From: Niabella insulamsoli
GTDB lineage: Bacteria; Bacteroidota; Bacteroidia; Chitinophagales; Chitinophagaceae
Length of the DNA: 64,000 nt
Reading direction: 5' to 3'
Assembly: GCF_039652435.2 (NCBI RefSeq)
Contig: NZ_CP190246.1
Location: 2,914,001 to 2,978,000, forward strand
Every line of letters begins with the position of its first letter. Positions within the stretch are counted from its first letter, which is position 1. A program made the translations under genes and the position numbers. The notes under the pieces are model-generated. The model made no database searches. It saw nothing but the letters and a program-made list of their open reading frames with translations, and was not told the origin of the DNA. Below, one piece after another: positions 8,160-16,670 of this stretch.

Positions 8160-10412
8160 ATGGATTTTCAAAAAATTGTTTACAAAAAAGTGCTGCCGCT
8201 AACAATTTGTCTGCTTCTTATGGGTTTCATTAGTGTTGCGCAAAAAGTGATTCGATATGATTTATACGTAAACGACACGGTGGTGAATTTTTCCGGAAAA
8301 GAAAAAAGGGCCATTGCCGTAAACGGACAAATACCCATGCCCACTTTGACTTTCACCCAGGGCGACACGGCTGAAATTGTGGTCCATAATTTATTAAAAG
8401 AAAATACGGCGCTTCACTGGCATGGCGTGCAGCTACCAAATACCGAGGACGGCGTTCCATTTCTCACGCAAATGCCCATAAAGCCAGGGACAAGTCACAC
8501 CTACCGCTTTCCTGTCAAACAAAACGGCACCTACTGGTACCACAGTCATGCGGGTTTCCAGGAGCAAATCGGCATGTATGGCTCTTTGGTATTTTTGAAA
8601 AAGGCGAACGACACAACATTCCGGAAAGGCATAGACGACCTTCCTTCCGTTTCCCTTACGCTCAGCGAATGGACGGATATAAAACCTCATCAGGTGCAGC
8701 GCATGCTAGCTACAGGCAACGAATGGTTTGGCATCAAAAAAAATACAGTCCAGAGCTATGCCGAGGCCATCAAATCGCACCACTTCAAAACAAAAGTTAC
8801 CAACGAATGGAAGCGTATGGAAGCGATGGACGTTAGCGATGTGTATTATAATAAATTTTTGATCAATGGTAACAACGAAAGTCAATTAAAAGACTTTAAA
8901 GCCGGCGACAAAGTGCGGCTGCGCATCTCCAACGCCGGTGGCTCCTCCTATTTCTGGGTCTCTTATGCAGGGGGCAAAATGACCATCGTTGCCAACGACG
9001 GTAATGACGTAGAGCCGGTTGAAGTGGATCGCCTGATCATCGGCGTTTCAGAAAACTACGATATAGTAGTGCAGATTCCGGAGGACAACCATGCTTACGA
9101 ACTGCTTGCAACGCCCGAAGACCGTACAGGTTATGCTTCCCTGTTTTTAGGGAATGGCACCAAAAAAGAAGCATATAAGCTGCCGCGGCTCTATTATTTT
9201 GAAGGTATGAAAATGATGAACGGCATGATGAAAATGAATGGCGACATGGATGACATGGGCATGGAAATGAGTTTACAAAAGATGGATATGAACGCGGTCA
9301 TGTATCCCGAATTGAAAAAAAAGAAGGCCATGGCCGAAATGAAAATGGACCACGCTTCCATGAATCATGCCTCTCATGCAATGCCTACCGCCTCTGGCGA
9401 GCTGGTCACCCTAAACTACAATATGCTTGCCGCTCCTCACAAAACAACGCTAAGCGCCCAAGCGCCGGTGAAAGAGTTGCGTTTTGAACTTACGGGAAAT
9501 ATGAACCGATATGTATGGAGCATGGATAATAAAGTGCTGTCAGAAACGGATAAGATCCCGGTGAAAAAAGGAGAAGTACTGCGCATTACACTCTATAATA
9601 ATTCCATGATGCGCCATCCCATGCACCTACACGGTTACGATTTTCGCGTGCTAAATGACAAGGGCGCCTATGCTCCTTTGAAAAACGTACTGGACATTAT
9701 GCCGATGGAAACCGACACCATAGAATTCGAAGCTAACACCGAAGGCGATTGGTTTTTCCATTGTCATATTCTCTACCATATGATGGCTGGTATGAATCGC
9801 GTGTTCGCGGTCGGCAATTATAAGAACCCGCTGATCCCCGATCCAGCAACCGCGTTTAAACATTTACAACGTGAAAGCAATATGGCTCATTTTATGGCGC
9901 AGAATGATTTTGCGACTAACGGCAACGACGGCGAAGCAATGCTGCAAAATACACGGTGGAGCCTCGGCACAGAATGGCGGCTGGGTTATAACGACGGGCA
10001 TGGTTATGAAGTGGAAACACATTTGGGCCGCTACCTGGGCCGCATGCAATGGTGGATGCCCTTTGTCGGATTTGACTGGCGATACCGGAAAATGGGAAGA
10101 GATGAACATGAAAAAAATATATTTGGACAAACCAACAAAAAAGATAACCGCGCTGCTGTGAGCGTAGGACTGGTTTATACGCTGCCCATGCTGATCAATT
10201 TGCAGGCAGAAGTTTATCACGATGGAATTGTCCGGCTCTCACTCATGCGCGAAGACATTCCTGTAAGTCGTAGATTGCGCGCTGGCTTCATGGTCAACAC
10301 CGATCGGGAATACATGGGCGAACTTAAATATATCATCAGCAGGAACTTCGGTGTTCGCGCACACTATGACAGCGATATGGGCTTTGGCGCAGGACTGTCT
10401 TTAAATTATTAG
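8160..10412 (+). CDS. Multicopper oxidase (CopA/PcoA type) with a C-terminal beta-rich extension
   Basis: The N-terminus is a signal peptide (hydrophobic about 12-28, ending SVAQ). Cupredoxin domains carry the copper ligands H86-W-H88-G, then WYHSHAG, HPMHLHG and H534-C535-H536. A Met/His-rich loop (about 345-410, many MxxM and HASM steps) sits between cupredoxins, as in periplasmic CopA/PcoA. About 150 residues after the cupredoxin part (roughly 600-750) are alternating amphipathic strands ending in LSLNY, which resembles an outer-membrane barrel or CopB-like segment. The enzyme probably oxidises Cu(I) in the periplasm or at the outer membrane. It follows copA and the HMA protein. Confidence 0.92.
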   Translation: MDFQKIVYKKVLPLTICLLLMGFISVAQKVIRYDLYVNDTVVNFSGKEKRAIAVNGQIPMPTLTFTQGDTAEIVVHNLLKENTALHWHGVQLPNTEDGVPFLTQMPIKPGTSHTYRFPVKQNGTYWYHSHAGFQEQIGMYGSLVFLKKANDTTFRKGIDDLPSVSLTLSEWTDIKPHQVQRMLATGNEWFGIKKNTVQSYAEAIKSHHFKTKVTNEWKRMEAMDVSDVYYNKFLINGNNESQLKDFKAGDKVRLRISNAGGSSYFWVSYAGGKMTIVANDGNDVEPVEVDRLIIGVSENYDIVVQIPEDNHAYELLATPEDRTGYASLFLGNGTKKEAYKLPRLYYFEGMKMMNGMMKMNGDMDDMGMEMSLQKMDMNAVMYPELKKKKAMAEMKMDHASMNHASHAMPTASGELVTLNYNMLAAPHKTTLSAQAPVKELRFELTGNMNRYVWSMDNKVLSETDKIPVKKGEVLRITLYNNSMMRHPMHLHGYDFRVLNDKGAYAPLKNVLDIMPMETDTIEFEANTEGDWFFHCHILYHMMAGMNRVFAVGNYKNPLIPDPATAFKHLQRESNMAHFMAQNDFATNGNDGEAMLQNTRWSLGTEWRLGYNDGHGYEVETHLGRYLGRMQWWMPFVGFDWRYRKMGRDEHEKNIFGQTNKKDNRAAVSVGLVYTLPMLINLQAEVYHDGIVRLSLMREDIPVSRRLRAGFMVNTDREYMGELKYIISRNFGVRAHYDSDMGFGAGLSLNY

Positions 10413-10451
10413 CTTCGCGCGATCAATATCAAAACTATCATCGCATAAAAA

Positions 10452-11081
10452 ATGACAACCTTCGATCGAAAAAAACATTGGGAGCACATCTACCAAACAA
10501 AGGAGCTCGCTGAAGTAAGCTGGTACCAGGCGGTACCCGAACCTTCGTTAAATTTTTTGGCACAGCTCAGCCTTCCGCTCAACGCCAGCATTATCGACAT
10601 TGGTGGCGGCGACAGTTTTTTCGTTGATCATCTTCTCGATAAAGGATTTAAAAACGTGACCGTTCTTAATATCTCTGAAGCAGCAATTGCTAAAGCCAAA
10701 AAGAGACTGGGTGATAAATCTAAACAGGTCACGTTGATTGTTACAGATATTGCCAACTTTCAGCCGACAGAAAAATATGACTTTTGGCACGATAGGGCGG
10801 CCTTCCATTTCCTGACAGAAGAGGCCGAGATTTTGCGTTATATCGAAACCGCTAAGCAAAGCATAACGACAGATGGTGCTCTCGTTATAGGCACTTTTTC
10901 TCAACAAGGACCAGAAAAATGCAGCGGCATTGCCATCCAGCGATATTCTGAAGCCGCTATGACTCGCCGTTTCCAAACTTTTTTTGATAAAATAAATTGC
11001 GTCGCAGTGGAGCACCACACACCTCTAAATACCTTACAACATTTTATCTTCTGTTGCTTCAAAAAAGCAAAAAAATTATAA
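10452..11081 (+). CDS. Class I SAM-dependent methyltransferase
   Basis: This 209-residue protein has the SAM-binding motif IIDIGGGDSFFVDHLL (about 44-59), a following acidic strand end (VTLIVTDIANF) and WHDRAAFHFL as the post-II motif. It resembles the small methyltransferases often annotated near tellurite or thiopurine methylation genes, but no substrate can be read from it. It sits 40 bases after the multicopper oxidase and before chrA, so it may belong to the metal-resistance operon. Confidence 0.85.
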   Translation: MTTFDRKKHWEHIYQTKELAEVSWYQAVPEPSLNFLAQLSLPLNASIIDIGGGDSFFVDHLLDKGFKNVTVLNISEAAIAKAKKRLGDKSKQVTLIVTDIANFQPTEKYDFWHDRAAFHFLTEEAEILRYIETAKQSITTDGALVIGTFSQQGPEKCSGIAIQRYSEAAMTRRFQTFFDKINCVAVEHHTPLNTLQHFIFCCFKKAKKL

Positions 11082-11148
11082 TCGCTCATGGTATCTTTGA
11101 TACTTTTTACGGCTATTATTGAAGCTATAAAATAAGTTGTCCATTGTA

Positions 11149-12300
11149 ATGTCAGTACCCGTAACAGAAAATTCCGAAGACAAAGTGCAGCGATTAAAAG
11201 AAATTGCTTTTTCTTGTCTTAAATTGGGAACCATCGGTTTCGGTGGCATCGCGGGGATGGTGGCTACCATCGAAAATGAAATGGTAGTTAGAAGAAAATG
11301 GATCGACCATCAACATTTTATGGATGTGCTGAGCGCCTCCTATATTATCCCCGGGCCTAACGCCGTTGAAGTTGTGATGCATTGCGGTAAAGAAAGAGCA
11401 GGAAGAGCAGGATTAGTCGTGGCGGGCGTTTGCTACATATTTCCTGCAATGATCATCTGTTTATTGTTTGGCTTTTTTTATAAACGCTACAGCGCCTTAC
11501 CCGATGTTCAAACTTTTATTTACGGTATACGACCCGCCACAACCGCGCTTGTGATTGCGACTGTCATTCGGCTGGCGAAGCAAACCGTTAAAAAAAATCT
11601 ATCGCTGATGGGTCTTTGCGTATTGGCTTTCGCCGGCTCCTTATATGGCTTAAACGAAGTGCTCCTGATTATTGGAATCGGCATTATAAACTACCTTATC
11701 CATTTGAGCAGGGACAAAATGCGTGTATCGACCCGGATAGTAATGGTTCCCGCCTTAATACAGGCCAGCGCCCGCTTTTCGGAAAGTAAGCTTTTTTTTA
11801 TCTTTTTAAAAATTGGTGCGGTTCTTTATGGTAGCGGGTACGTCTTATTTGCTTATATGGATGAAGCGCTTGTTCGCAAAAACCATTGGCTTACCCGTCA
11901 GCAACTGATGGACGCTATCGCTGTCGGCCAAATTACGCCGGGCCCGATATTATCAAGCGCCACTTTTGCTGGGTATCTCATACACGATATCAGCGGAGGT
12001 ATTATCGCAACCGTGGGCATTTTCCTTCCCTCCTTCTTTATTTCCTTCTTCATGCACCGCATACTTTCTTCCGCCAGGAAGCATCCAAACCTTCGACTGT
12101 TTTTAGACGGGCTTAGCGCGGCTTCCGTTTCGATTATTGCCGTGGTAGGTTATCATTTGTTCAACACCTCTATCCGGGAATGGCAGGGAGCTGTTATCTT
12201 AGCCCTATGCCTGGTATTAACTTTCTTCTTTAAAAAATTGAGTACGCTTATTATTATTCTAACAGGAAGCATAGCCGGATTCATATTGCTGCATTTGTAA
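11149..12300 (+). CDS. chrA: Chromate transporter, two-domain CHR type
   Basis: The 383-residue protein carries two homologous CHR halves. The first contains FGGIAGMVATIE and IIPGPNAVEVVMHCG, the second contains LYGSGYVLFAYM and QITPGPILSSATFAGYL. About ten membrane spans are visible. Long-form ChrA proteins export chromate driven by the proton gradient. The ATG at 11149 is preferred; a TTG four codons earlier is possible. It is placed in the metal block between a methyltransferase and DinB. Confidence 0.92.
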   Translation: MSVPVTENSEDKVQRLKEIAFSCLKLGTIGFGGIAGMVATIENEMVVRRKWIDHQHFMDVLSASYIIPGPNAVEVVMHCGKERAGRAGLVVAGVCYIFPAMIICLLFGFFYKRYSALPDVQTFIYGIRPATTALVIATVIRLAKQTVKKNLSLMGLCVLAFAGSLYGLNEVLLIIGIGIINYLIHLSRDKMRVSTRIVMVPALIQASARFSESKLFFIFLKIGAVLYGSGYVLFAYMDEALVRKNHWLTRQQLMDAIAVGQITPGPILSSATFAGYLIHDISGGIIATVGIFLPSFFISFFMHRILSSARKHPNLRLFLDGLSAASVSIIAVVGYHLFNTSIREWQGAVILALCLVLTFFFKKLSTLIIILTGSIAGFILLHL

Positions 12301-12383
12301 CGCCGCTTTTAACTAAATTTTTTCGGCCGAAATTTTCAATTACAAATAAAACAACATTTTCGCTTATCAAAAACCGTAAGCCC

Positions 12384-12827
12384 ATGCAGTCATTCTTCAA
12401 AGAGCTTTTTGAATATAGCCATCATTATAACCAGGAAATCTGGAAAGTGCTCGTCGACCAGCCCGAAGCCAATATGAGCAGGTCATTAACACTTTATAAT
12501 CATATCCTCAATGCGCATCATATCTGGAACAACCGGATCCGGCACACCACGCCGCTCTTTGCCGTATGGGAGGAGCGCACCATCAACGGAGAAAAACAGG
12601 TGGACACCGCGAACTTTGAACTTTCCCTTCAAATCCTGGAGGAAATAGATTTGGAGAAAGTGGTCCGCTATACCAATAGCCAGGGACAACCCTTTGAAAA
12701 TACCGGGCGCGACATTTTGTTTCATATTATCAATCATTCCACTTATCACAGGGCGCAGATAGCCACAGAATTTCGCCGCATCGACGTCGCTCCTGTCATG
12801 AGCGATTATATCTTTTACAAACGCTAA
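12384..12827 (+). CDS. DinB family protein
   Basis: This 147-residue four-helix protein has the conserved His set of the DinB/YfiT fold: a His in NHILNAHHIWNNRI and a C-terminal HIINHSTYHRAQI. Members bind a divalent metal, and some are thiol-dependent transferases; the substrate here is unknown. It lies between chrA and arsR on the same strand and may be an independent gene. Confidence 0.85.
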   Translation: MQSFFKELFEYSHHYNQEIWKVLVDQPEANMSRSLTLYNHILNAHHIWNNRIRHTTPLFAVWEERTINGEKQVDTANFELSLQILEEIDLEKVVRYTNSQGQPFENTGRDILFHIINHSTYHRAQIATEFRRIDVAPVMSDYIFYKR

Positions 12828-12871
12828 AAAATGTATATCGAGAAAAAAGCTGAAAAAGAAATTTTATATCG

Positions 12872-12887
12872 TAATATTGCAATATTA
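12872..12887 (+). promoter_or_regulatory. Perfect palindrome before arsR, candidate operator
   Basis: TAATATTGCAATATTA is a perfect 16-base palindrome ending ten bases before the arsR ATG. ArsR/SmtB repressors bind AT-rich dyads in their own promoters, so self-regulation by the downstream regulator is likely. Confidence 0.65.
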
Positions 12888-12897
12888 AAATCATTAT

Positions 12898-13224
12898 ATG
12901 GGCGCCACTAAAACGGCATATTTCAGTGAACAGCAAAACCAAATCGCCACACTGGCGAAGGCTCTTGGCCATCCCGCCAGAATAGCGATTATCGAATACC
13001 TGATAAAGGTGAACGAGTGTATTTGCGGCGATATTGTCAATCAGCTTCCGCTCGCGCAGCCTACTGTTTCCCAGCATTTAAAGGAACTTAAAAACGCCGG
13101 CATCATAAAGGGAAACGTGGAGGGCAACTCGATCTGTTACTGTATCGACGAAAAAAAAATCAGTATGCTGACTAAATATTTTTCCAAGGCATTACAGTCT
13201 GCGGCCAAAACAAAATGTTGTTAA
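12898..13224 (+). CDS. arsR: ArsR-family metalloregulator
   Basis: This 108-residue winged-helix repressor has the ArsR signature in ALGHPARIAIIEYL and a recognition helix LAQPTVSQHLKELKNAG. A C41-I-C43 pair lies at the start of the metal-site helix (ECICGDIV), as in arsenite-sensing ArsR proteins; two further Cys residues end the protein (KCC). It heads a set of co-oriented genes with DUF6428 and an arsenate reductase. A palindrome lies directly upstream. Confidence 0.92.
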   Translation: MGATKTAYFSEQQNQIATLAKALGHPARIAIIEYLIKVNECICGDIVNQLPLAQPTVSQHLKELKNAGIIKGNVEGNSICYCIDEKKISMLTKYFSKALQSAAKTKCC

Positions 13225-13266
13225 GCCTTTAAATCAATCTTCATCTTTATTCAAATTTATTTACCC

Positions 13267-13737
13267 ATGAATTTATCTACCCTTAAACAAATACTACACT
13301 CGATCGAAAACGTTTCTTTTAGATTAGAAAACGGATCCGCTGTGCCAGCACATTTTCATATCACAGAAATAGGCATGGTGAGCAAAAATTTTATTGACTG
13401 CGGAGGAAAGATCCGCAATGAAAAAGCCATCAGCTTTCAACTTTGGTACGCCACCGATTACCAGCACAAGCTTTCTCCCGAAAAACTTTCGGCCATTATC
13501 GGCACTTTTGAAAGGCAGGTATCGAGCGAAGATGCAGCCATAGAAGTAGAATATCAAACCGATACGATCGGAAAATATGACCTCGATTTCGATGGTGAAA
13601 CTTTTATACTGAAAAATAAAAATACGGCCTGCCTCGCCGAGGATCGTTGCGGCATTCCAGTTCACAAACAGAAAAAAGATCTTAAAGAGTTGGCAACGAC
13701 GGCGAATTCCTGCCAACCGGGATCGGGCTGCTGCTAA
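13267..13737 (+). CDS. DUF6428 family protein
   Basis: The 156-residue soluble protein matches DUF6428, a family seen in arsenic operons of Bacteroidota between arsR and arsC. Its N-terminus (LKQILHSIENVSFRL) and AHFHITEIG segment are characteristic, and the tail is Cys-rich (CQPGSGCC), which could bind a thiophilic metalloid. No reaction is known for the family. It lies 42 bases after arsR. Confidence 0.85.
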   Translation: MNLSTLKQILHSIENVSFRLENGSAVPAHFHITEIGMVSKNFIDCGGKIRNEKAISFQLWYATDYQHKLSPEKLSAIIGTFERQVSSEDAAIEVEYQTDTIGKYDLDFDGETFILKNKNTACLAEDRCGIPVHKQKKDLKELATTANSCQPGSGCC

Positions 13738-13787
13738 ACGATAAATCTTAAAAAATTCAAATCTCTCATCACCTATAATATCTTAAA

Positions 13788-14204
13788 ATGAAGAAAAAAA
13801 TATTGGTGCTTTGCACCGGAAACAGCTGCAGGAGCCAGATCGCGGAAGGTTACCTAAAACATTTTGCACAGGGACGTGCCGACATTTACAGCGCCGGCGT
13901 AGAGACACATGGAGTGAATCCCAGGGCTATCGAAACCATGAAAGAAGACGGCATCGACATTTCAGGCCACACTTCAAACAATATAAATGAATATAAAAAT
14001 ATCAACTTCGACTTTGTCATCACCGTTTGCGATAATGCCAAAGAACGCTGTCCATTCTTTCCTCCAACCGCTCAAAAATTTCACCACAATTTTCCGGATC
14101 CCGCGAAAGCGCAGGGATCGGAAGAAGAAATAAAAGATCAGTTTCGGGAAGTAAGGCAAATGATCAAAGTTTACTGCAAAGACTTTATTGACAAAAATCT
14201 GTAA
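13788..14204 (+). CDS. arsC: Arsenate reductase, thioredoxin-linked (low-molecular-weight PTPase fold)
   Basis: It reduces arsenate to arsenite. The phosphatase loop is C9-TGNSC-R15, and the two redox Cys are C81 and C88 in CDNAKERCPF, matching the Cys10/Cys82/Cys89 triad of the Staphylococcus/Bacillus type. The DP motif (FPDPAKA) supplies the general acid. The length of 138 is normal. It is the third gene of the ars set, after arsR and DUF6428. No arsenite efflux gene is present in this window, so the product must leave by a pump encoded elsewhere. Confidence 0.93.
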   Translation: MKKKILVLCTGNSCRSQIAEGYLKHFAQGRADIYSAGVETHGVNPRAIETMKEDGIDISGHTSNNINEYKNINFDFVITVCDNAKERCPFFPPTAQKFHHNFPDPAKAQGSEEEIKDQFREVRQMIKVYCKDFIDKNL

Positions 14205-14248
14205 TTTAACGCCTCGTAATCAGACTTCTAAACCCTCAAGCTGAACAA

Positions 14249-14704
14249 ATGGCAAAAAACAAACTCGTCCAAATGCATAATATGGGAATCGTAGTAGCCT
14301 CTCTGGACAAGGCCATTTCGTTTTTCGAAGAGCTGGGCATGATACTCGAAGGATCGTCGACGGTCGAAGGCGCCTGGGCCGGGCGTGTTACCGGCTTGGG
14401 CGATCAAAAAGTGGCCATTGCCATGATGGCTACTCCTGATGGCCATAGCCGCCTTGAAATTTCTCAATTTATCATTCCTGAAGTTATAGCCGATCATCGC
14501 AGCGCTCCTGTGAATGCATTGGGCTATTTACGTTTAATGTTTGAGGTTGAAAATGTTGACGAAACCGTCTCGCGACTCGCTAAACACGGAGCCGAACTTG
14601 TTGGGGAAATTGTTCAGTACGAAGACGTGTATCGCCTTTGCTATATCCGTGGCGTTGAAGGATTACTTATTGGATTAGCAGAAGCTTTGCATAAAGGAAA
14701 ATAA
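14249..14704 (+). CDS. VOC superfamily protein (glyoxalase/dioxygenase fold)
   Basis: This 151-residue protein has two beta-alpha-beta-beta-beta modules typical of the vicinal oxygen chelate fold. Candidate metal ligands are the His in LVQMHNMGIVV, the Glu in HSRLEISQF and the closing Glu in YIRGVEGLLIGLAE. It is 44 bases after arsC on the same strand. Some VOC proteins in ars operons cleave organoarsenicals (ArsI), but the ArsI Cys pair is not seen here, so a general glyoxalase-like role is equally likely. Confidence 0.8.
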   Translation: MAKNKLVQMHNMGIVVASLDKAISFFEELGMILEGSSTVEGAWAGRVTGLGDQKVAIAMMATPDGHSRLEISQFIIPEVIADHRSAPVNALGYLRLMFEVENVDETVSRLAKHGAELVGEIVQYEDVYRLCYIRGVEGLLIGLAEALHKGK

Positions 14705-14716
14705 TTCGGCCGCTGG

Positions 14717-16303
14717 TTATAGTTGTACTTTTCGCAATGCTTTGGCATCCGAAAACCAGCCATTATTTAAATCTCCATCACATTTTTGCAGCAACTGCTT
14801 TTTAAGTTCGTTTAATTTTTCAGGATATTGCGCAGCCTTGTTTTGCTGCTCTTTATAATCATCAGGCAAATAATATAGCTGAAATATTTTTTTGGGCGCA
14901 AAATACCTCAGCTTCCAACCATCGCTTGTAATCAGCGCCGGCCCCATAAAAGAAGCGAAAGCAATTGATTCGTGGTGCTGCTCACGAGCCGTCTTCTTTT
15001 GCTGCAATGTCGACAAATAAGATAGGCCATCTTTTTTTTCATGAATGGATACTTTCAACAACTCAGCCATTGTCGCTAAAAAGTCATAGTTCGTCACCAG
15101 CTTATCGCTTGTAAAACCCTGTTTAAAATGACCGGGCCAGCTTACAAACAAAGGCACTTTTACGCCGCCATTCCAATTGCTGCGTTTCAGTCCTGCCATG
15201 CCATGGTTTCCGTCAAAAATATCACCACCGGTTTCACTGAAATATTTAGTGCTGATATTGTCTAAAGGAGCATCGGTTCTTATATCTCGATTGGCTTTCG
15301 TCACACGGCCTTTGTAAGCGGTGTATAATTCGTGGCCATTATCGGCCGAAAAAATCAATATCGTATTTTCCGCCATACCGAGCCGCTCCAACTCATGTTG
15401 AATCACTCCTAAATCGTCATCCAATCTTTTCACCATGGAGGCGTAGGCTTTTTCAATGTCCGTCAAGTCCTTCCGAAAGGCCAGTTCTGGGTGAATCGCC
15501 GGAATGGCCACCGGCCCATGAGGTAGTTGGGTAGGATGGTATAAGAAAAAAGGCTGGTGTTGGTGATCCCTTATAAACGCGAGTATTTTTTGCAAGAATA
15601 AATCCTGGGAATACACTTGCTTTCCGTTCATGTCCCACCGTCCCTTTTCCTGCAGTGAATCCGAGCCCCACTCGCCCGTCTTTCCGGCATCGGGGTCGGT
15701 ATTCCCGGGAATAGCAATGCGCTTTCCATTTTCATGTAAAAACATCGGGTAGAATCCATGACATTGCTGATGATCATAATAGCCATAATGATAATCCCAT
15801 CCGTGATGATCGAGCTGCTTTTCGGTCGTTGCAAACCCATAATCTAATTTACCTATCTGGCCGGTTACATATCCCGCGGCTTTAAATAGTTGTGGCAGGT
15901 ATTGCACCTCCGGTTCGTTTCCTATCGCTCTGTTAACTGCTTCCTGGGCCTGAAGATCGCTTATCTCGCCAGTAGCCGTTCTCCTGTAAATGCCGGCTGC
16001 GGTAAGTACATATTTGCCCTCACGACAATCATTATAACCTGTAAGAAAAGTAGCTCGCGAAGGCGCACAATAAGCACTGGAATAAGCATTTTCAAACACA
16101 ACGCCCTGCTTTGCCAGCCGGTCGATATGGGGAGTGGTGAAGTATTTTTGACCATAGTAAGACAACATTCCCTCTCCGAGATCATCTGCCATTATAAAAA
16201 TGACATTTGGCTTTTCAGTTGAATGTTTACGCGGTTGCGCAAAAAGAGCGACATTGTATCCAAATACTATCCAGATCAATAACCTAATCATTTTTCCTTT
16301 CAT
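14717..16303 (-). CDS. Secreted sulfatase (arylsulfatase A-like)
   Basis: A signal peptide (about 1-22, ending LFAQ) precedes an alkaline-phosphatase-like sulfatase fold of 528 residues. The active-site motif is C79-A-P-S-R, where Cys is converted to formylglycine, and the metal site begins with MADDLGEG. The Asp-Asn pair in SADNGHELY completes it. A formylglycine-generating enzyme must be encoded elsewhere. A C-terminal SusD fragment lies 61 bases upstream on the same strand, so this gene probably belonged to a polysaccharide-utilisation locus. The target is a sulfated glycan or aryl sulfate; which one cannot be read. Confidence 0.93.
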   Translation of the reverse strand: MKGKMIRLLIWIVFGYNVALFAQPRKHSTEKPNVIFIMADDLGEGMLSYYGQKYFTTPHIDRLAKQGVVFENAYSSAYCAPSRATFLTGYNDCREGKYVLTAAGIYRRTATGEISDLQAQEAVNRAIGNEPEVQYLPQLFKAAGYVTGQIGKLDYGFATTEKQLDHHGWDYHYGYYDHQQCHGFYPMFLHENGKRIAIPGNTDPDAGKTGEWGSDSLQEKGRWDMNGKQVYSQDLFLQKILAFIRDHQHQPFFLYHPTQLPHGPVAIPAIHPELAFRKDLTDIEKAYASMVKRLDDDLGVIQHELERLGMAENTILIFSADNGHELYTAYKGRVTKANRDIRTDAPLDNISTKYFSETGGDIFDGNHGMAGLKRSNWNGGVKVPLFVSWPGHFKQGFTSDKLVTNYDFLATMAELLKVSIHEKKDGLSYLSTLQQKKTAREQHHESIAFASFMGPALITSDGWKLRYFAPKKIFQLYYLPDDYKEQQNKAAQYPEKLNELKKQLLQKCDGDLNNGWFSDAKALRKVQL

Positions 16304-16364
16304 CTTTTATCTTTTTTATCTGAACATCTATTCTGAACGCAATGCCGCTCCCCATCTATTTTGT

Positions 16365-16484
16365 TTACTGCGCTGGCCAGCCAGGGTTTTGCGGGAGCAG
16401 CTTGGGATTTAGCTGAAGTTCCTGTAAGGGTATGCCCGTTAAATAATCCCGATTGGGATCGAACTTATATCCTGTTGAAAGATT
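16365..16484 (-). pseudogene. C-terminal remnant of a SusD/RagB family lipoprotein
   Basis: On the minus strand about 34 codons before a stop at 16365-16367 read FDPNRDYLTGIPLQELQLNP and then KLLPQNPGW. This is the closing signature of SusD proteins (YL-x-IP-x-x-E-x-x-x-NP ... QNPGW). Upstream of about 16484 the frame no longer resembles SusD, so the rest of the gene has been lost. It lies directly before the sulfatase in the same direction, the usual SusCD-enzyme order. The remaining 16485-16670 holds no gene I can see and should contain the helicase promoter. Confidence 0.75.
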
Positions 16485-16670
16485 AGTTTTAGTAAAGACT
16501 AATAACAAGCATTGTAAATCTAAACAAAAAAATAAAAACCACATAACGTTGAGCAATCGATTGCACAACCAACGGCGTCGCGAAGGCGTGAATCACAACC
16601 GAACATATTTATGTAAATGCTTTAGCTACATTGCTTTTATTTTGCAGGCTATTCATCAATAGCGCTTATC

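Noticed and set aside
10548..11018. A minus-strand frame of 156 codons
   Set aside because: It is antisense to the methyltransferase gene and has no recognisable domain.
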